A DNA stretch of 64,000 bases from Pontibacter anaerobius (GTDB lineage Bacteria; Bacteroidota; Bacteroidia; Cytophagales; Hymenobacteraceae): contig NZ_JAPFQO010000012.1 of NCBI RefSeq assembly GCF_026241195.1, positions 115,010-179,009 on the forward strand, written 5' to 3'. Below, one piece after another: positions 17,153 through 25,909 of the stretch. Below the pieces are notes generated by a model that saw nothing but the letters and a program-made list of their open reading frames with translations, ran no database searches and was not told the origin of the DNA. The position numbers and the translations under genes were made by a program. The stretch's first letter is position 1. Each line of letters begins with the position of its first letter.

Positions 17153-18046
17153 ATGGAACAACCACAGATCATATGCTTCGGGGAGGTGCTCTGGGATATA
17201 CTGCCGAGCGGCAAGATGCCCGGCGGTGCCCCCATGAACGTCGCAATCCATCTGGCTTACAACGGCTTCTCCCCTATTGTCATCAGCCGCGTAGGTAGCG
17301 ACGACCTAGGTAGAGAACTGCTCAACTTCCTGGAAGAGAAGCAAGTATCGACACAGTGGATACAGACGGGTAAAACCCACTTAACAGGCATCGTAAAGGC
17401 GAATATCTCTGATAAAAACGAGGTGACCTACAAAATTGTGGAGCCTGTTGCCTGGGATTACATACAGTACGATGAGCAGGTGGCCGGGCTGGTGGCTGCC
17501 AGCGATGTCTTTATTTACGGGAGCCTGTCGGCCAGGACCCCCACCACCCGCGAAACGCTGCTGCGCTACCTGGAGCAAGCCAGATTCAAGGTAATGGACG
17601 TGAATCTGCGCCCGCCCTACTACGATGCGGAGCGCATGAAAGTATTGCTGGGCTTTGCCGATGTCGCGAAAATGAACCACCAGGAGCTGGAGGAAATCTC
17701 GGGATGGTTTAGCTGGTCGGGCAGCGAGCGGGAGCGGATGGAGGCCATAAAGCAGCATTTCGACCTGCAGCTGCTGCTCGTGACCCGGGGCGAAAATGGG
17801 GCGGCGGTACTCTCCGAGGCCGGCTACCAGGAGCATGAGGGCTACCGGGTGGAGGTGGAGGACACGATTGGCAGCGGCGATGCATTCCTGGCAACCTTCC
17901 TCAAAAACTATCTGCACCGGGAGCCCCTTGCAAAAGCCCTGCAGGAGGCATGCCTGGTAGGCGCTTATGTGGCTACGCAGAAAGGCGCCACTCCCCGCAC
18001 CGACCTGGCCCAACTTACCAAGCTTCAAAACCAGCTAAAACCCTAA
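17153..18046 (+). CDS. PfkB-family fructokinase
   Basis: 297 codons. Phosphorylates fructose with ATP to fructose 6-phosphate. It begins ICFGEVLWDILPSGKMPGGAPMNVAIHLAYNGF (substrate-binding GG and N motifs) and carries the catalytic PfkB signature VEDTIGSGDAFLATFLKNYLH (Asp base in GSGDAF) near residue 240. Length fits the family. Two bases separate it from the permease stop, so the two are co-transcribed. The nearby permease and GH32 enzyme support fructose over other ribokinase-family substrates. Confidence 0.92.
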   Translation: MEQPQIICFGEVLWDILPSGKMPGGAPMNVAIHLAYNGFSPIVISRVGSDDLGRELLNFLEEKQVSTQWIQTGKTHLTGIVKANISDKNEVTYKIVEPVAWDYIQYDEQVAGLVAASDVFIYGSLSARTPTTRETLLRYLEQARFKVMDVNLRPPYYDAERMKVLLGFADVAKMNHQELEEISGWFSWSGSERERMEAIKQHFDLQLLLVTRGENGAAVLSEAGYQEHEGYRVEVEDTIGSGDAFLATFLKNYLHREPLAKALQEACLVGAYVATQKGATPRTDLAQLTKLQNQLKP

Positions 18047-18108
18047 GCTACCGCACCCAAATGAAGTATAGCCATACAGCCATCCAAAGAAAAACAAACG
18101 GTATATCC

Positions 18109-19755
18109 ATGAAAAAACTATACGCTATCGCAGCGCTTGGTATGCTGCTGTACAGTTGTAGCCAGCACCAGGCCGCACAGGAGAACAGCACATCGGAGGT
18201 AAGCACGTCTGCGCCCGAAAGCATGCAGGAGCCATACCGCCTGCAGTTCCACTTTACCCCGCCCACCGGCTGGATGAATGATCCGAACGGCATGGTATAC
18301 CACCGTGGGGAGTACCACCTGTTTTACCAGCACAACCCCGACAGCACGGTTTGGGGGCCCATGCATTGGGGCCACGCCGTGAGCAAGGATATGATCAATT
18401 GGGAGCACCTGCCGATCGCGCTGTACCCGGACAGCCTGGGCACCATTTTCTCTGGAAGCGCGGTGGTGGATGTGCAGAACTCGTCCGGGCTGGGCACGAA
18501 AGAGAACCCACCCATGATCGCGATCTATACTTACCATAACGCCGCCCTAGAGCAAAAAGGCAGGGATGACTTCCAGACGCAGGGCATCGCGTTTAGCCTG
18601 GACAATGGCCGCAACTGGACCAAGTATAAAAATAACCCTGTACTGAAAAATCCGGGTATCCGGGACTTCCGCGACCCGAAGGTAAGCTGGTATGAAGAGG
18701 GGCAAAAATGGATCATGGCCCTGGCGGTAAAGGACCACATCAGCTTCTACTCCTCCAAAAACCTGCTCGACTGGAAGCTTGAAAGCGACTTTGGTGCCGA
18801 TGTAGGCGCGCACGGCGGTGTTTGGGAGTGCCCGGACCTGTTTAAACTTCCGGTGAAAGGGACGAAGGAGGAGAAATGGGTGCTGCTCGTGAACATTAAC
18901 CCCGGGGCGCCTAACGGAGGGTCCGGCACGCAATACTTTGTAGGCAATTTTGATGGGAAAAGGTTTGAGATGGACCCGCAGTTTGCGGCAAGCCTGCAAA
19001 GGAAACCGCTCGTAGCAAGCACTGTAAACGGGCAGGAAGGCATCTGGCTCGACTATGGCCGTGACAACTATGCCGGCGTAACCTGGGCCAACGTGCCGGA
19101 GCGCGACGGGCGCAGGCTGTTCCTGGGCTGGATGAGCAACTGGGACTATGCCAACGTGGTGCCTACTGAAAAGTGGAGAAGCGCCATGACCATTGCCCGC
19201 ACCCTGGAGCTTGAGAACACCCCAGCAGGTTTGCGCGTGGCCTCTATGCCGGTTAAGGAACTTCAGAACCTGTATCAGCAAAGCTATACTTTTAAAACCC
19301 AACCTGTAACCAGCACCCTCTCTCTGACAGAGCAGGCGTCTTTCAGCACCCCAACCTACGACCTTCAACTGGAGCTGGAGCGTTTGTCGCCAGATGGCCA
19401 GTTTGCGATTGAGCTATCCAACGACAAGGATCAGAAGGTGCTGATCGGGTTTGACGCCACACGGGGCCAATACTACATAGACAGGAGAAAGGCGGGCAGC
19501 CATACGTTCTCTGACAACTTCGGCGGCATACACTATGCCCCGCGCCTGGCTACGGGGGCTACGTTCCCGCTGCGCTTGGTGGTGGACGTGGCTTCGGTGG
19601 AGGTCTTTGCGGATGGCGGCAAAACCGTCCTCACGGATATTTTCTTCCCGGATGAAGCATTTACTAATGTCAGGCTGATAGCTGACAAAGGGTCGTTTAA
19701 CCTGGCCTCTGGCAAGATCACCAGCCTCAGGTCTATCTATGCCGCGGCGGAATAG
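18109..19755 (+). CDS. GH32 fructan/sucrose hydrolase, lipoprotein
   Basis: 548 codons. Releases fructose from levan, inulin or sucrose with retention. Start taken at ATG 18109, because it directly precedes a signal peptide with lipobox (LLYSC, Cys 17). All GH32 motifs are present: WMNDPNG (nucleophile Asp58), RDP (188-190) and ECPDLF (acid/base Glu240). The five-bladed propeller is followed by a C-terminal beta-sandwich (about 410-545). As a lipoprotein it should act in the periplasm or on the cell surface and feed the permease and fructokinase encoded upstream. There is no SusC/SusD pair nearby, so uptake of long polymers is not indicated. Confidence 0.93.
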   Translation: MKKLYAIAALGMLLYSCSQHQAAQENSTSEVSTSAPESMQEPYRLQFHFTPPTGWMNDPNGMVYHRGEYHLFYQHNPDSTVWGPMHWGHAVSKDMINWEHLPIALYPDSLGTIFSGSAVVDVQNSSGLGTKENPPMIAIYTYHNAALEQKGRDDFQTQGIAFSLDNGRNWTKYKNNPVLKNPGIRDFRDPKVSWYEEGQKWIMALAVKDHISFYSSKNLLDWKLESDFGADVGAHGGVWECPDLFKLPVKGTKEEKWVLLVNINPGAPNGGSGTQYFVGNFDGKRFEMDPQFAASLQRKPLVASTVNGQEGIWLDYGRDNYAGVTWANVPERDGRRLFLGWMSNWDYANVVPTEKWRSAMTIARTLELENTPAGLRVASMPVKELQNLYQQSYTFKTQPVTSTLSLTEQASFSTPTYDLQLELERLSPDGQFAIELSNDKDQKVLIGFDATRGQYYIDRRKAGSHTFSDNFGGIHYAPRLATGATFPLRLVVDVASVEVFADGGKTVLTDIFFPDEAFTNVRLIADKGSFNLASGKITSLRSIYAAAE

Positions 19756-19821
19756 CAGGCAGGAAGTATAACTGGAACCAACACAGCGAGGGTGTAGCCT
19801 GCTGCACCCCTTTTATACTTT

Positions 19822-20385
19822 TCAGACATCAAAACTCGTCACCTCCCGCACCTCGCCGGCTTGCATGGCCCCTGCCACGATGTTCCCGATGCGTACCCGC
19901 ACCAGGCGCAGCGTCGGGAAGCCAACGGCGGCCGTCATTTTGCGCACTTGCCGGTTCTTGCCCTCGGTAAGCGTGATGGAGACCCAGCTGGTGGGGCCGT
20001 GCCGCTCGTCGCGGATGCGGCGGGCGCGTTCCGGTAAGTCCGGTGCCGTGCTAAGTTTTGCCACACAGCAGGGCTTGGTCTGGTGCATCTCCTTCTCCGC
20101 CCGTATCTCCACGCCCTGTTGCAGCTGCCGCATCGCCTCTTCGGTGATCACCCCGTCCACTTGCGCGTAATACTCTTTCTCTACCTTGCTGCTGCGCACC
20201 AGCTCGCTCACCTTACCATCCGTCGTCAGGAACAGTAGCCCTTCGCTGTCCTCGTCGAGGCGGCCAATGGCCATGGTGCCTGCCGGAAAATCATGTAAAT
20301 CGCCCAGCACCTTCTTCTTTTTGGTTTCGCTGATAAACTGGCTGACGTACCCGTAGGGCTTGAAAAGTATGAAATGGCGATGCAT
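19822..20385 (-). CDS. RsuA/RluE-family pseudouridine synthase
   Basis: 187 codons. Isomerises uridine to pseudouridine in rRNA. The catalytic motif GRLDEDSEGLLFLTTDG (Asp near residue 42) and the later EGKNRQVRKMTAAVGFPTLRLVRVRIG block are diagnostic. The N-terminal S4 domain of RsuA is missing: the protein begins at the catalytic domain (MHRHFILFKPYGYVSQF), as in RluE, which modifies 23S rRNA. The assignment to RluE specifically is therefore reasonable but not proven. It converges on the GH32 gene; the 66-bp gap has AAGTATAA and TTATACTT at its two sides (19764-19771, 19813-19820). Confidence 0.9.
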   Translation of the reverse strand: MHRHFILFKPYGYVSQFISETKKKKVLGDLHDFPAGTMAIGRLDEDSEGLLFLTTDGKVSELVRSSKVEKEYYAQVDGVITEEAMRQLQQGVEIRAEKEMHQTKPCCVAKLSTAPDLPERARRIRDERHGPTSWVSITLTEGKNRQVRKMTAAVGFPTLRLVRVRIGNIVAGAMQAGEVREVTSFDV

Positions 20386-20549
20386 GGCATTGTATATTTA
20401 GGCCCGCAAAGGTACTCGTAAGTAACAAGACTTGCCAGATGGCATGTGATCAGGGTGCCATACATGCATTTTTAAATTAATTCACCGTTGTTTTTAAATC
20501 GATAGAAAACTTCTATTATTATACTTACAAATCGCCTCAGCATCCTCCT

Positions 20550-21257
20550 ATGAAAACACCGCTAAAGCTGCAGTTATACTTTTGGTTCCTGGCTGTCGCC
20601 TGCAGCCTCTCCTCCTGTGATTATGAGGAGAACGACTACATCAGCAAGTATTGTCCGGGTTCGTGCACGGTAATCAAAGGGCGTGTTTCTGATCAGAGCG
20701 GGGCGCCGGTAGTTGGTGCTACTATGCGCATCAGGTGGCGAAACGAAGTATACCTGCATCCCACTTTCACCCGCGAAAAGGCCATTGCCACCACCGATGC
20801 CAACGGCAACTACGAGCTGCTTTTCCTGCTGCGCGACCAGGAGCTGGTAGAGGGCTACATCAGTCTGGAGTCTGAAGTGAATCTGGAACAGTACCTTAGC
20901 TGCAGAGGCTACAGTCAATGGTATCTGGGTGAAATAGCCCGCGACACCACCATTATACAGAACTACACCATTGCCCCTGCCGCCACGCTGCGCTTAGTTT
21001 TTCATAACCAAGAGCCTGCAAACCAGCAGGACAGGATTTTTACCAGCATAAAGTATAAACTCAGCGCTTCCGATGCTGACAGCTGCGCGTATGTGTATGA
21101 CAGCCGCAGCGGTTACTCCAGTGAACGTTTACCTATACCTGCCGGTCAGCCTATTGTGCTGTACACAGAATCGATAAAAGACGGCAGCCGCAGCACACGC
21201 AAAGACACCTTGGTGCTGGAGCCGAACGAGCTGCGGGAGTACGAACTAAGCTTTTAG
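20550..21257 (+). CDS. Lipoprotein with carboxypeptidase-regulatory-like domain
   Basis: 235 codons. The signal peptide ends in a lipobox (ACSLSSCDYEEND, Cys about 23). Residues about 40-110 form a CarboxypepD_reg-like beta-sandwich (VIKGRVSDQSGAPVVGATMRIRW ... TTDANGNYELLF). The rest, including TLRLVFHNQEPANQQDRIF, looks like a second beta domain. No enzymatic motif is visible; such proteins sit on the cell surface or in the periplasm. It begins a likely three-gene unit with the GNAT gene 5 bp downstream and the outer-membrane protein after it. Confidence 0.75.
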   Translation: MKTPLKLQLYFWFLAVACSLSSCDYEENDYISKYCPGSCTVIKGRVSDQSGAPVVGATMRIRWRNEVYLHPTFTREKAIATTDANGNYELLFLLRDQELVEGYISLESEVNLEQYLSCRGYSQWYLGEIARDTTIIQNYTIAPAATLRLVFHNQEPANQQDRIFTSIKYKLSASDADSCAYVYDSRSGYSSERLPIPAGQPIVLYTESIKDGSRSTRKDTLVLEPNELREYELSF

Positions 21258-21262
21258 AAAGT

Positions 21263-21544
21263 ATGAAATACGAGATCATCCACGAAGAAAAATACCAGCA
21301 GTTTACAGCCAGGCTGGAACAGGACGAAGAGGCCGAGATAGCCTACTCCAAACCGCAGGATGGCGTGCTAGACCTGACCCATACGTTTGTGCCCGATGCT
21401 TACCGCGGCTCCGGGCTGGCGCAGGCGCTGATAAACACCGCCCTAGCCTATGCCCGTCGGCACAACCTGAAAGTGATCGCGACCTGCATGGCCGTGAAAA
21501 AACACATCGAACAGAACCCTGAGCACCAGGACCTGCTGCGGTAA
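21263..21544 (+). CDS. YjdJ/NATD1-type small GNAT protein
   Basis: 93 codons. It has the short GNAT variant pattern: ADE-type strand (AEIAYSKPQDGVLDLTHTFVPDAYRGSGLAQALINTALAYARRHNLKVIATC) with the acetyl-CoA binding RGSGLA loop, and ends in KKHIEQNPEHQDLL, typical of this subfamily. Its substrate is unknown. It begins 5 bp after the preceding stop, so it is probably translated from the same transcript. Confidence 0.85.
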   Translation: MKYEIIHEEKYQQFTARLEQDEEAEIAYSKPQDGVLDLTHTFVPDAYRGSGLAQALINTALAYARRHNLKVIATCMAVKKHIEQNPEHQDLLR

Positions 21545-21554
21545 ACCATACTTT

Positions 21555-22226
21555 ATGAAGCGATTTATACTTTATACTTTCCTGTTCATGCTGGCTTTGC
21601 CTGCTCTTGCCCAAACAGAGGAACCGGAAGGAAGGCATGTACTGGGCCTGCAGTTGGGCATCGCCACGGTGAGCGGCAGTTTCCACGATTCTGCTTACGA
21701 GGACGAATACCCGGCCTTTGCCCGCGATGGGCTACTGATGGCCGGTAGTTACCGCTACAACTTCGGCAGGTACTTGGGAGCCGGCGCCTCCCTAAGCTAC
21801 CGCCACAACCGCTATAACCTCGATGCTTTCGCAGCCCCGGACGATGAGTTGGTAACAGGCAAAAGCGCTGAGGCATGGCGCTCCGTATTTACACTGGCCG
21901 ATGTATACATCCGGGTGCCGATGCCGGAGGTGATGGAAGTATACCTGAAAGGCTCCGCAGGAGCATCCTTTAACCGTAGCGCCTCCTGGCAGGTGCAAAC
22001 CGTTTACGGAGACATCCATATGCCTTCTGATAGGGCTACGGCATTGGCGTTGGGTTGGGGCAGCGGCATCAGCTTTAACATGCACCCTTTTACGGTGGGC
22101 GTAGAGGCCGGTATGCTTTTTACCAGGCCGGAGTTCACCGTGGCAGACCCAAAGGGCAATCCTCTGCAGCACCGCCAACCCATGAACTCGTTTAATGTAA
22201 GCCTTGGGGTACAGTTCAGACTATGA
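21555..22226 (+). CDS. Outer-membrane beta-barrel protein
   Basis: 223 codons. A Sec signal (LFMLALPALAQ) is followed by alternating amphipathic strands with aromatic ends (GLLMAGSYRYNFGRYLGAGASLSYRHN, ALALGWGSGISFNMHPFTVGVEAGMLF) and the C-terminal strand NVSLGVQFRL, which fits an OmpA-like/porin-type eight-strand barrel. No specific function can be given. Third gene of the 20550-22226 unit, starting 10 bp after the GNAT stop. Confidence 0.75.
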   Translation: MKRFILYTFLFMLALPALAQTEEPEGRHVLGLQLGIATVSGSFHDSAYEDEYPAFARDGLLMAGSYRYNFGRYLGAGASLSYRHNRYNLDAFAAPDDELVTGKSAEAWRSVFTLADVYIRVPMPEVMEVYLKGSAGASFNRSASWQVQTVYGDIHMPSDRATALALGWGSGISFNMHPFTVGVEAGMLFTRPEFTVADPKGNPLQHRQPMNSFNVSLGVQFRL

Positions 22227-22282
22227 GATTAATTTTTCTTTCTTCTGCCGATTCTTTTTTTGCATCATATTACCACCAAATC

Positions 22283-22312
22283 AACGCTTGAAAAAGTGCT
22301 TTTTCAAGCGTT
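22283..22312 (+). terminator. Hairpin, 13-bp perfect stem
   Basis: AACGCTTGAAAAA (22283-22295) / TTTTTCAAGCGTT (22300-22312) with a 4-nt loop. The T stretch is inside the stem. It probably ends the 20550-22226 transcript. The 317-bp gap 22227-22543 holds nothing else except the element at 22405-22490. Confidence 0.7.
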
Positions 22313-22404
22313 AAAGCCTTATTTTATACTTTAAGGCTGATACTAAAGCTAACGTTCAGAAAAAAATTGCATACTTTTTTTCATCCGGATGTAACCCTAC
22401 AAAA

Positions 22405-22490
22405 AGAGTCCCGTTAATAAGTATGGCTAAAAGTTGAAAATAGATTAAAAAAAGCAAGGGACTCTGGAGACGGAGTTCCTTGCTTTTTTT
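22405..22490. terminator. Strong bidirectional terminator with a competing upstream pairing
   Basis: A 14-bp stem (22451-22464 / 22473-22486, one G-T pair) with T run on the plus side and A run on the minus side ends the convergent gluconokinase gene and backs up the upstream one. The octamer AGAGTCCC at 22405-22412 is complementary to GGGACTCT (22458-22465) inside the stem, so two alternative folds are possible in a plus-strand RNA. Confidence 0.75.
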
Positions 22491-22543
22491 ATGTGGCTAA
22501 TGGTGCTTCAGCGCACAGTTACGCACCTCTACCAAGGGAATGG

Positions 22544-24067
22544 TTACACCTTCCCCAGTTGCTCAAAACTCTCCTTTAGTTTCGGATAAAGCGCCTCGAA
22601 CACGGCGTAGCTTTTAGCGTAAGTCTGATGGGTTTGGGGGTCAGGTTCAAAGGTTCTGCTTACCCGAATCATACTTTCCGCCTGCTCCAGCGAGGGCAGC
22701 AGTTGCAAAGCGTACATCCCCATAATGGCGGCCCCGAACGCGGAACCCTCAGGCGTTTCGGTCAGCTGTACTTTTTTGCCCGTTACATCGGCCAACATCT
22801 GCACCCACAGCTCCGAAAACGAGAAACCTCCGTTGGCATAGATCGTTGAGATGGGGTCCACTGTTTGCTCCAGCGCCTGCACCACGCTGTTCACGCTAAA
22901 GATCACACCCTCCATTACGGCCCGCAGGAAATGTGCGCGGCTATGGTTATAGTTGGCCCCAATAAAACAGGCGCGCGCCGCACCATCCCAGATAGGTGCC
23001 CGCTCCCCCAGCAGGTACGGCAGGAACAGTAGCCCCCCGGCACCCGGTTGTATCGATTCCGCCACATCATTCAGCAGCTCGTACATGTCCTGGTCTTTGG
23101 CCTTGGCTTCGGCTGTCTCGGAGGCGTAAAACGTATCCCGGAACCAGCGCAGCGCCACCCCGCCGTTGTTCACGGCACCGCCCAACACAAAGTGATCCTC
23201 GTTTAAGATATAGCTGAATACGCGCTCCTTCAGGTCGGTAGCCGGCTGGCTGGCCATCATGCGCACGGCCCCGCTGGTGCCAATGGTTACCACCGCCTCG
23301 CTGGGGCGCACCGCATGCGAGGCCAGGTTTGCCAGGCAGCCATCGCTGGCCCCGATCACAAAAGGCGTGTCGGGCGGGAGATGAAGCAAAGCGGCATCGG
23401 CAGGTTTAAGCCCGCTAAAAATATAAGTCGGCGACACAGGCTCGGGCAGCTGCTCCGGCTTTACCCCCGCAACCTGCAGGGCATCCTCGTGCCAGTTAAA
23501 CTCAAAGATGTTGAAGAGCCCCATGGCCGAGGCAATGGAGTAGTCCACTTTATACTCTCCGAACAACCGAAAAAGCACATACTCCTTAATGCCTATGAAC
23601 ATGGCGGCCTGCTTAAACAGCTCCGGTTGCTCCTGCCGCAGCCAGCACAGCTTGGGCAGCGGCGACATCGGGTGCACGGGCGTACCGGTCTGCAGGTAGA
23701 TCTTATGGCCCACGGTGCTCTGTTTTATCTCTTCGGCGCAGGCGTGGCTGCGCGAGTCGGCCCAGATGAGGCATCGGGTCAGCGGTTTTCCATCGGCATC
23801 CATCAGAATCAGGCTGTGCATGGCACTGCTGAAACACACACCCTTAGGCATATACTTGTGCTGCTGCAGCCAATCCGCCACCTCGCCCAGAGTTGCCAGC
23901 ACGGCCTGCAGCACCTGCTCCGGCTCCTGCTCCGCCTGCCCCGGTTCCTGGCTGATGATCGGGTATTCCTCCATCCGCTGGAACAGCACCTCGCCACCCA
24001 ACCTAAATACCACAGCTTTGGTGCTGGTGGTGCCAATGTCCACGCCAATAATTGCGTTCTGCTGCAT
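22544..24067 (-). CDS. gntK: FGGY-family sugar kinase, probably gluconokinase
   Basis: 507 codons. Phosphorylates a sugar acid or sugar with ATP. It begins IIGVDIGTTSTKAVVF (phosphate-binding motif 1) and carries the FGGY features GASDGCLANLASHAV, VTIGTSGAVRMM and the C-terminal ANGGFSFSELWVQMLADVTGKKVQLTETPEGSAFGAAIMGM. The stretch TGTPVHPMSPLPKLCWLR is typical of gluconokinases rather than xylulokinases or glycerol kinases, hence the gene symbol. There is no gluconate permease or 6-phosphogluconate dehydrogenase in the window to confirm it. Monocistronic. Confidence 0.8.
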   Translation of the reverse strand: MQQNAIIGVDIGTTSTKAVVFRLGGEVLFQRMEEYPIISQEPGQAEQEPEQVLQAVLATLGEVADWLQQHKYMPKGVCFSSAMHSLILMDADGKPLTRCLIWADSRSHACAEEIKQSTVGHKIYLQTGTPVHPMSPLPKLCWLRQEQPELFKQAAMFIGIKEYVLFRLFGEYKVDYSIASAMGLFNIFEFNWHEDALQVAGVKPEQLPEPVSPTYIFSGLKPADAALLHLPPDTPFVIGASDGCLANLASHAVRPSEAVVTIGTSGAVRMMASQPATDLKERVFSYILNEDHFVLGGAVNNGGVALRWFRDTFYASETAEAKAKDQDMYELLNDVAESIQPGAGGLLFLPYLLGERAPIWDGAARACFIGANYNHSRAHFLRAVMEGVIFSVNSVVQALEQTVDPISTIYANGGFSFSELWVQMLADVTGKKVQLTETPEGSAFGAAIMGMYALQLLPSLEQAESMIRVSRTFEPDPQTHQTYAKSYAVFEALYPKLKESFEQLGKV

Positions 24068-24827
24068 GTATACTTGTTTTTAGTGTAGCTTACGTAGCCA
24101 CAGGCATAGGTTTATACTTCTACCAAGTTATACTTTTAAATCATACTTAGAAACATAGGTTAAAGCGCGTTCTTAAGTATAACTCCTGCTGCAAATGGTT
24201 GCCCCAACAGTTCCGGCACTTTGTGAAAGCACTTCCATACTTCAGACACCGTTTCTGGCAGATGCAGGCACAGCTTTTACACAGAATTGACTTGCGATGC
24301 ACTCCTACAGGCCATGGTACATTCAGGCAAAAGAACCGTACTATTGCTCCAAATCTAATTTTTTGCGCCTATAAACACAGGGTCAGCGCTTAGGCTGCAC
24401 CTGTGTAGCTGCAGGCTCCTGTTATACCTGTCACAAACTTACCTTTTACATAAATGTGATGTTTTACACTGATCCCTATATTGGCCATGATGGGCCACTC
24501 CCGGCATACGAGCGCCAACCGCTGAAGAAACAGATACAGCTATGGTATACAGGCCTCCGGGGCATTAACCAGAGGCTTTTAATACTTTCTTCCCTGCTAT
24601 GTTACGGTTGATAGCTGTGGATAAAGTATGGAAATGTAGATAAGCTGTGGGAAGCAAGGCTGCTGAGAAAACATAACATATTGCAGTTCAGCTATTTTCA
24701 CAGATGATACCCAAAGGTCGCCATCCAGGCAGTGTAAAATTTGTCCACATTCACATTTCGTACATACTGATTACCTATTTTTGTAAAGGAAATAATGGTT
24801 ACACAAACAGGTAACGGATAGTAGCGC
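24068..24827. other. Long divergent intergenic region, dense in AAGTAT words
   Basis: 760 bp between divergent genes. At least six AAGTAT/ATACTT words occur here, four of them between 24110 and 24180. There is a short open frame at 24199-24393 with no protein-like character. The promoter of the HTH gene is at the right end. Confidence 0.4.
24776..24783 (+). promoter_or_regulatory. -7 element TATTTTTG for the HTH gene
   Basis: Perfect TAnnTTTG match, about 45 bp before the ATG at 24828; a TTTCG stretch lies at about the -33 distance. Confidence 0.5.
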
Positions 24828-25235
24828 ATGGTTAAGACAAACACACACAGAGGCGAGGTAATACGCGATGCCGTAAAGGCAAGCGGCGTGGCAATAGGCG
24901 TAGTGGCCGAGAAAATGAGCATCAGCCGCAAAACGCTTTACAATAAGTTTAAAGAGTCGAGCATCCCTTACAGCTTTATCCTGAAGCTGGGCGAGGTGAT
25001 CCACCACGATTTTTCACATGATTTCCCACACCTGGGTAAAACTGTGAAGAAAGAGGCCCCAAAGCCGCAGCCGCAAATGAGTACTAACCTGCTGCTGCCC
25101 TTCGACAGCGCGCCGCAGGAAGTGTACAAACCCAACAACCTGCGCGAGTGCGAGCAGGAACTGGTAAACCTGCAGCGCAAGTACATAAACCTGTTAGAAA
25201 AGTTTAACGAGCTGCTGCTAAAGACACAAGCCTAG
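24828..25235 (+). CDS. Small HTH DNA-binding protein with C-terminal coiled coil
   Basis: 135 codons. Residues about 8-60 form a helix-turn-helix of the lambda-repressor/XRE kind (IRDAVKASGVAIGVVAEKMSISRKTLYNKFKESSIPYSFILKLGEVI): the AEKMSISRKTLYNKF segment is the recognition unit. A Pro/Lys-rich linker (KKEAPKPQPQM) leads to a heptad-patterned C-terminal helix (CEQELVNLQRKYINLLEKFNELLLK), probably for dimerisation. No ligand domain, so it is likely a simple dimeric regulator or nucleoid-type factor. Its targets are unknown; there is no phage or toxin context. Confidence 0.8.
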   Translation: MVKTNTHRGEVIRDAVKASGVAIGVVAEKMSISRKTLYNKFKESSIPYSFILKLGEVIHHDFSHDFPHLGKTVKKEAPKPQPQMSTNLLLPFDSAPQEVYKPNNLRECEQELVNLQRKYINLLEKFNELLLKTQA

Positions 25236-25285
25236 CCCTGTGTAAGCGTCGTGTTGAAATGTTGCCCCTACATTTTGGGCCCGGC

Positions 25286-25773
25286 TTAGTCTATTATAAT
25301 GCCTTCCCTTACCTTAGTGTCTATACTTTCTTCTGTTCCGGCCATAAAGGTGGCCACGGCGGTGCCATTAGCATAGAGCGTTAGCACTTTTCCGGCTATG
25401 CGGTAAGTATCTACCCGGCTAAGCGCGTCCATCATCTGGTTTTCCTGGTCCATGTTAGGGCAGGCCATACGGGTGGAGCTAAGGCCTGAAAGTCTGAGGC
25501 TTTGTTGCTCCCCCGCTTCATACCTGCCGAAAAACCTGTTGCACCCTGTAAACCCATGTACCCGCGTTTTACCCTCCTCAAAACGTATAAAGGCAGTTTG
25601 GGTGTTTTGGGGGCGCTGCACATCCTGCCCCTCCAACGAGAGCAGCGTCCAGTAAGCGTCTAAAATGCTGTCTGACCGGCCGTCTGGTTCGCGTTCTGTA
25701 CGGTGCAGCCGCTGGCCAGCAGCAGCAACAGCAGCCCAACAACCGGAAATAGGTGTATGAGTTTTTGCATCAT
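25286..25773 (-). pseudogene. META-domain lipoprotein gene split by a frameshift
   Basis: From ATG 25773 I read 37 codons encoding a lipoprotein signal (LLLLLLASGC, Cys 23) that run into TAG at 25662-25660. The META domain itself (GCNRFFGRYEAG ... LSSTRMACPNMDQENQMMDAL ... LTLYANGTAVATF) lies in the -1 frame down to 25286; this frame is open upstream but has no ATG. One missing base between the signal and about 25665 would rejoin the two (NQTAG + SDSILDAYWTLLSLEG). META-domain proteins are usually secreted or lipid-anchored, which fits the joined product. Simple mutation or a sequencing error is more likely than programmed frameshifting. Confidence 0.75.
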
Positions 25774-25863
25774 CTTTCTTCTAAATTCAAAGTATAACTA
25801 ACCGCCGCTCCGGGCAGTAATGGTTTATAGTACGCAGCAGCGGTGTTAAAGTATGGCATTAAA

Positions 25864-25890
25864 AAAGCCCGCAGCTAAGCCGCGGGCTTT
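25864..25890 (-). terminator. Minus-strand terminator
   Basis: AAAGCCCGC (25864-25872) / GCGGGCTTT (25882-25890), followed on the minus strand by more T. It is bracketed by AAAGTATGG near 25850 and TTATACTT just beyond it (about 25897-25904). Confidence 0.88.
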
Positions 25891-25909
25891 GTAGTTTATA
25901 CTTGTTCGG

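Noticed and set aside
24199..24393. 64-codon frame in the gluconokinase/HTH gap
   Set aside because: No start signal or protein-like pattern; probably chance in a region rich in AAGTAT words.
25660..25670. Programmed -1 frameshift in the META-domain gene
   Set aside because: TTT-TAG is not a canonical slippery heptamer and no stimulatory stem is apparent; a simple indel is the plainer explanation.
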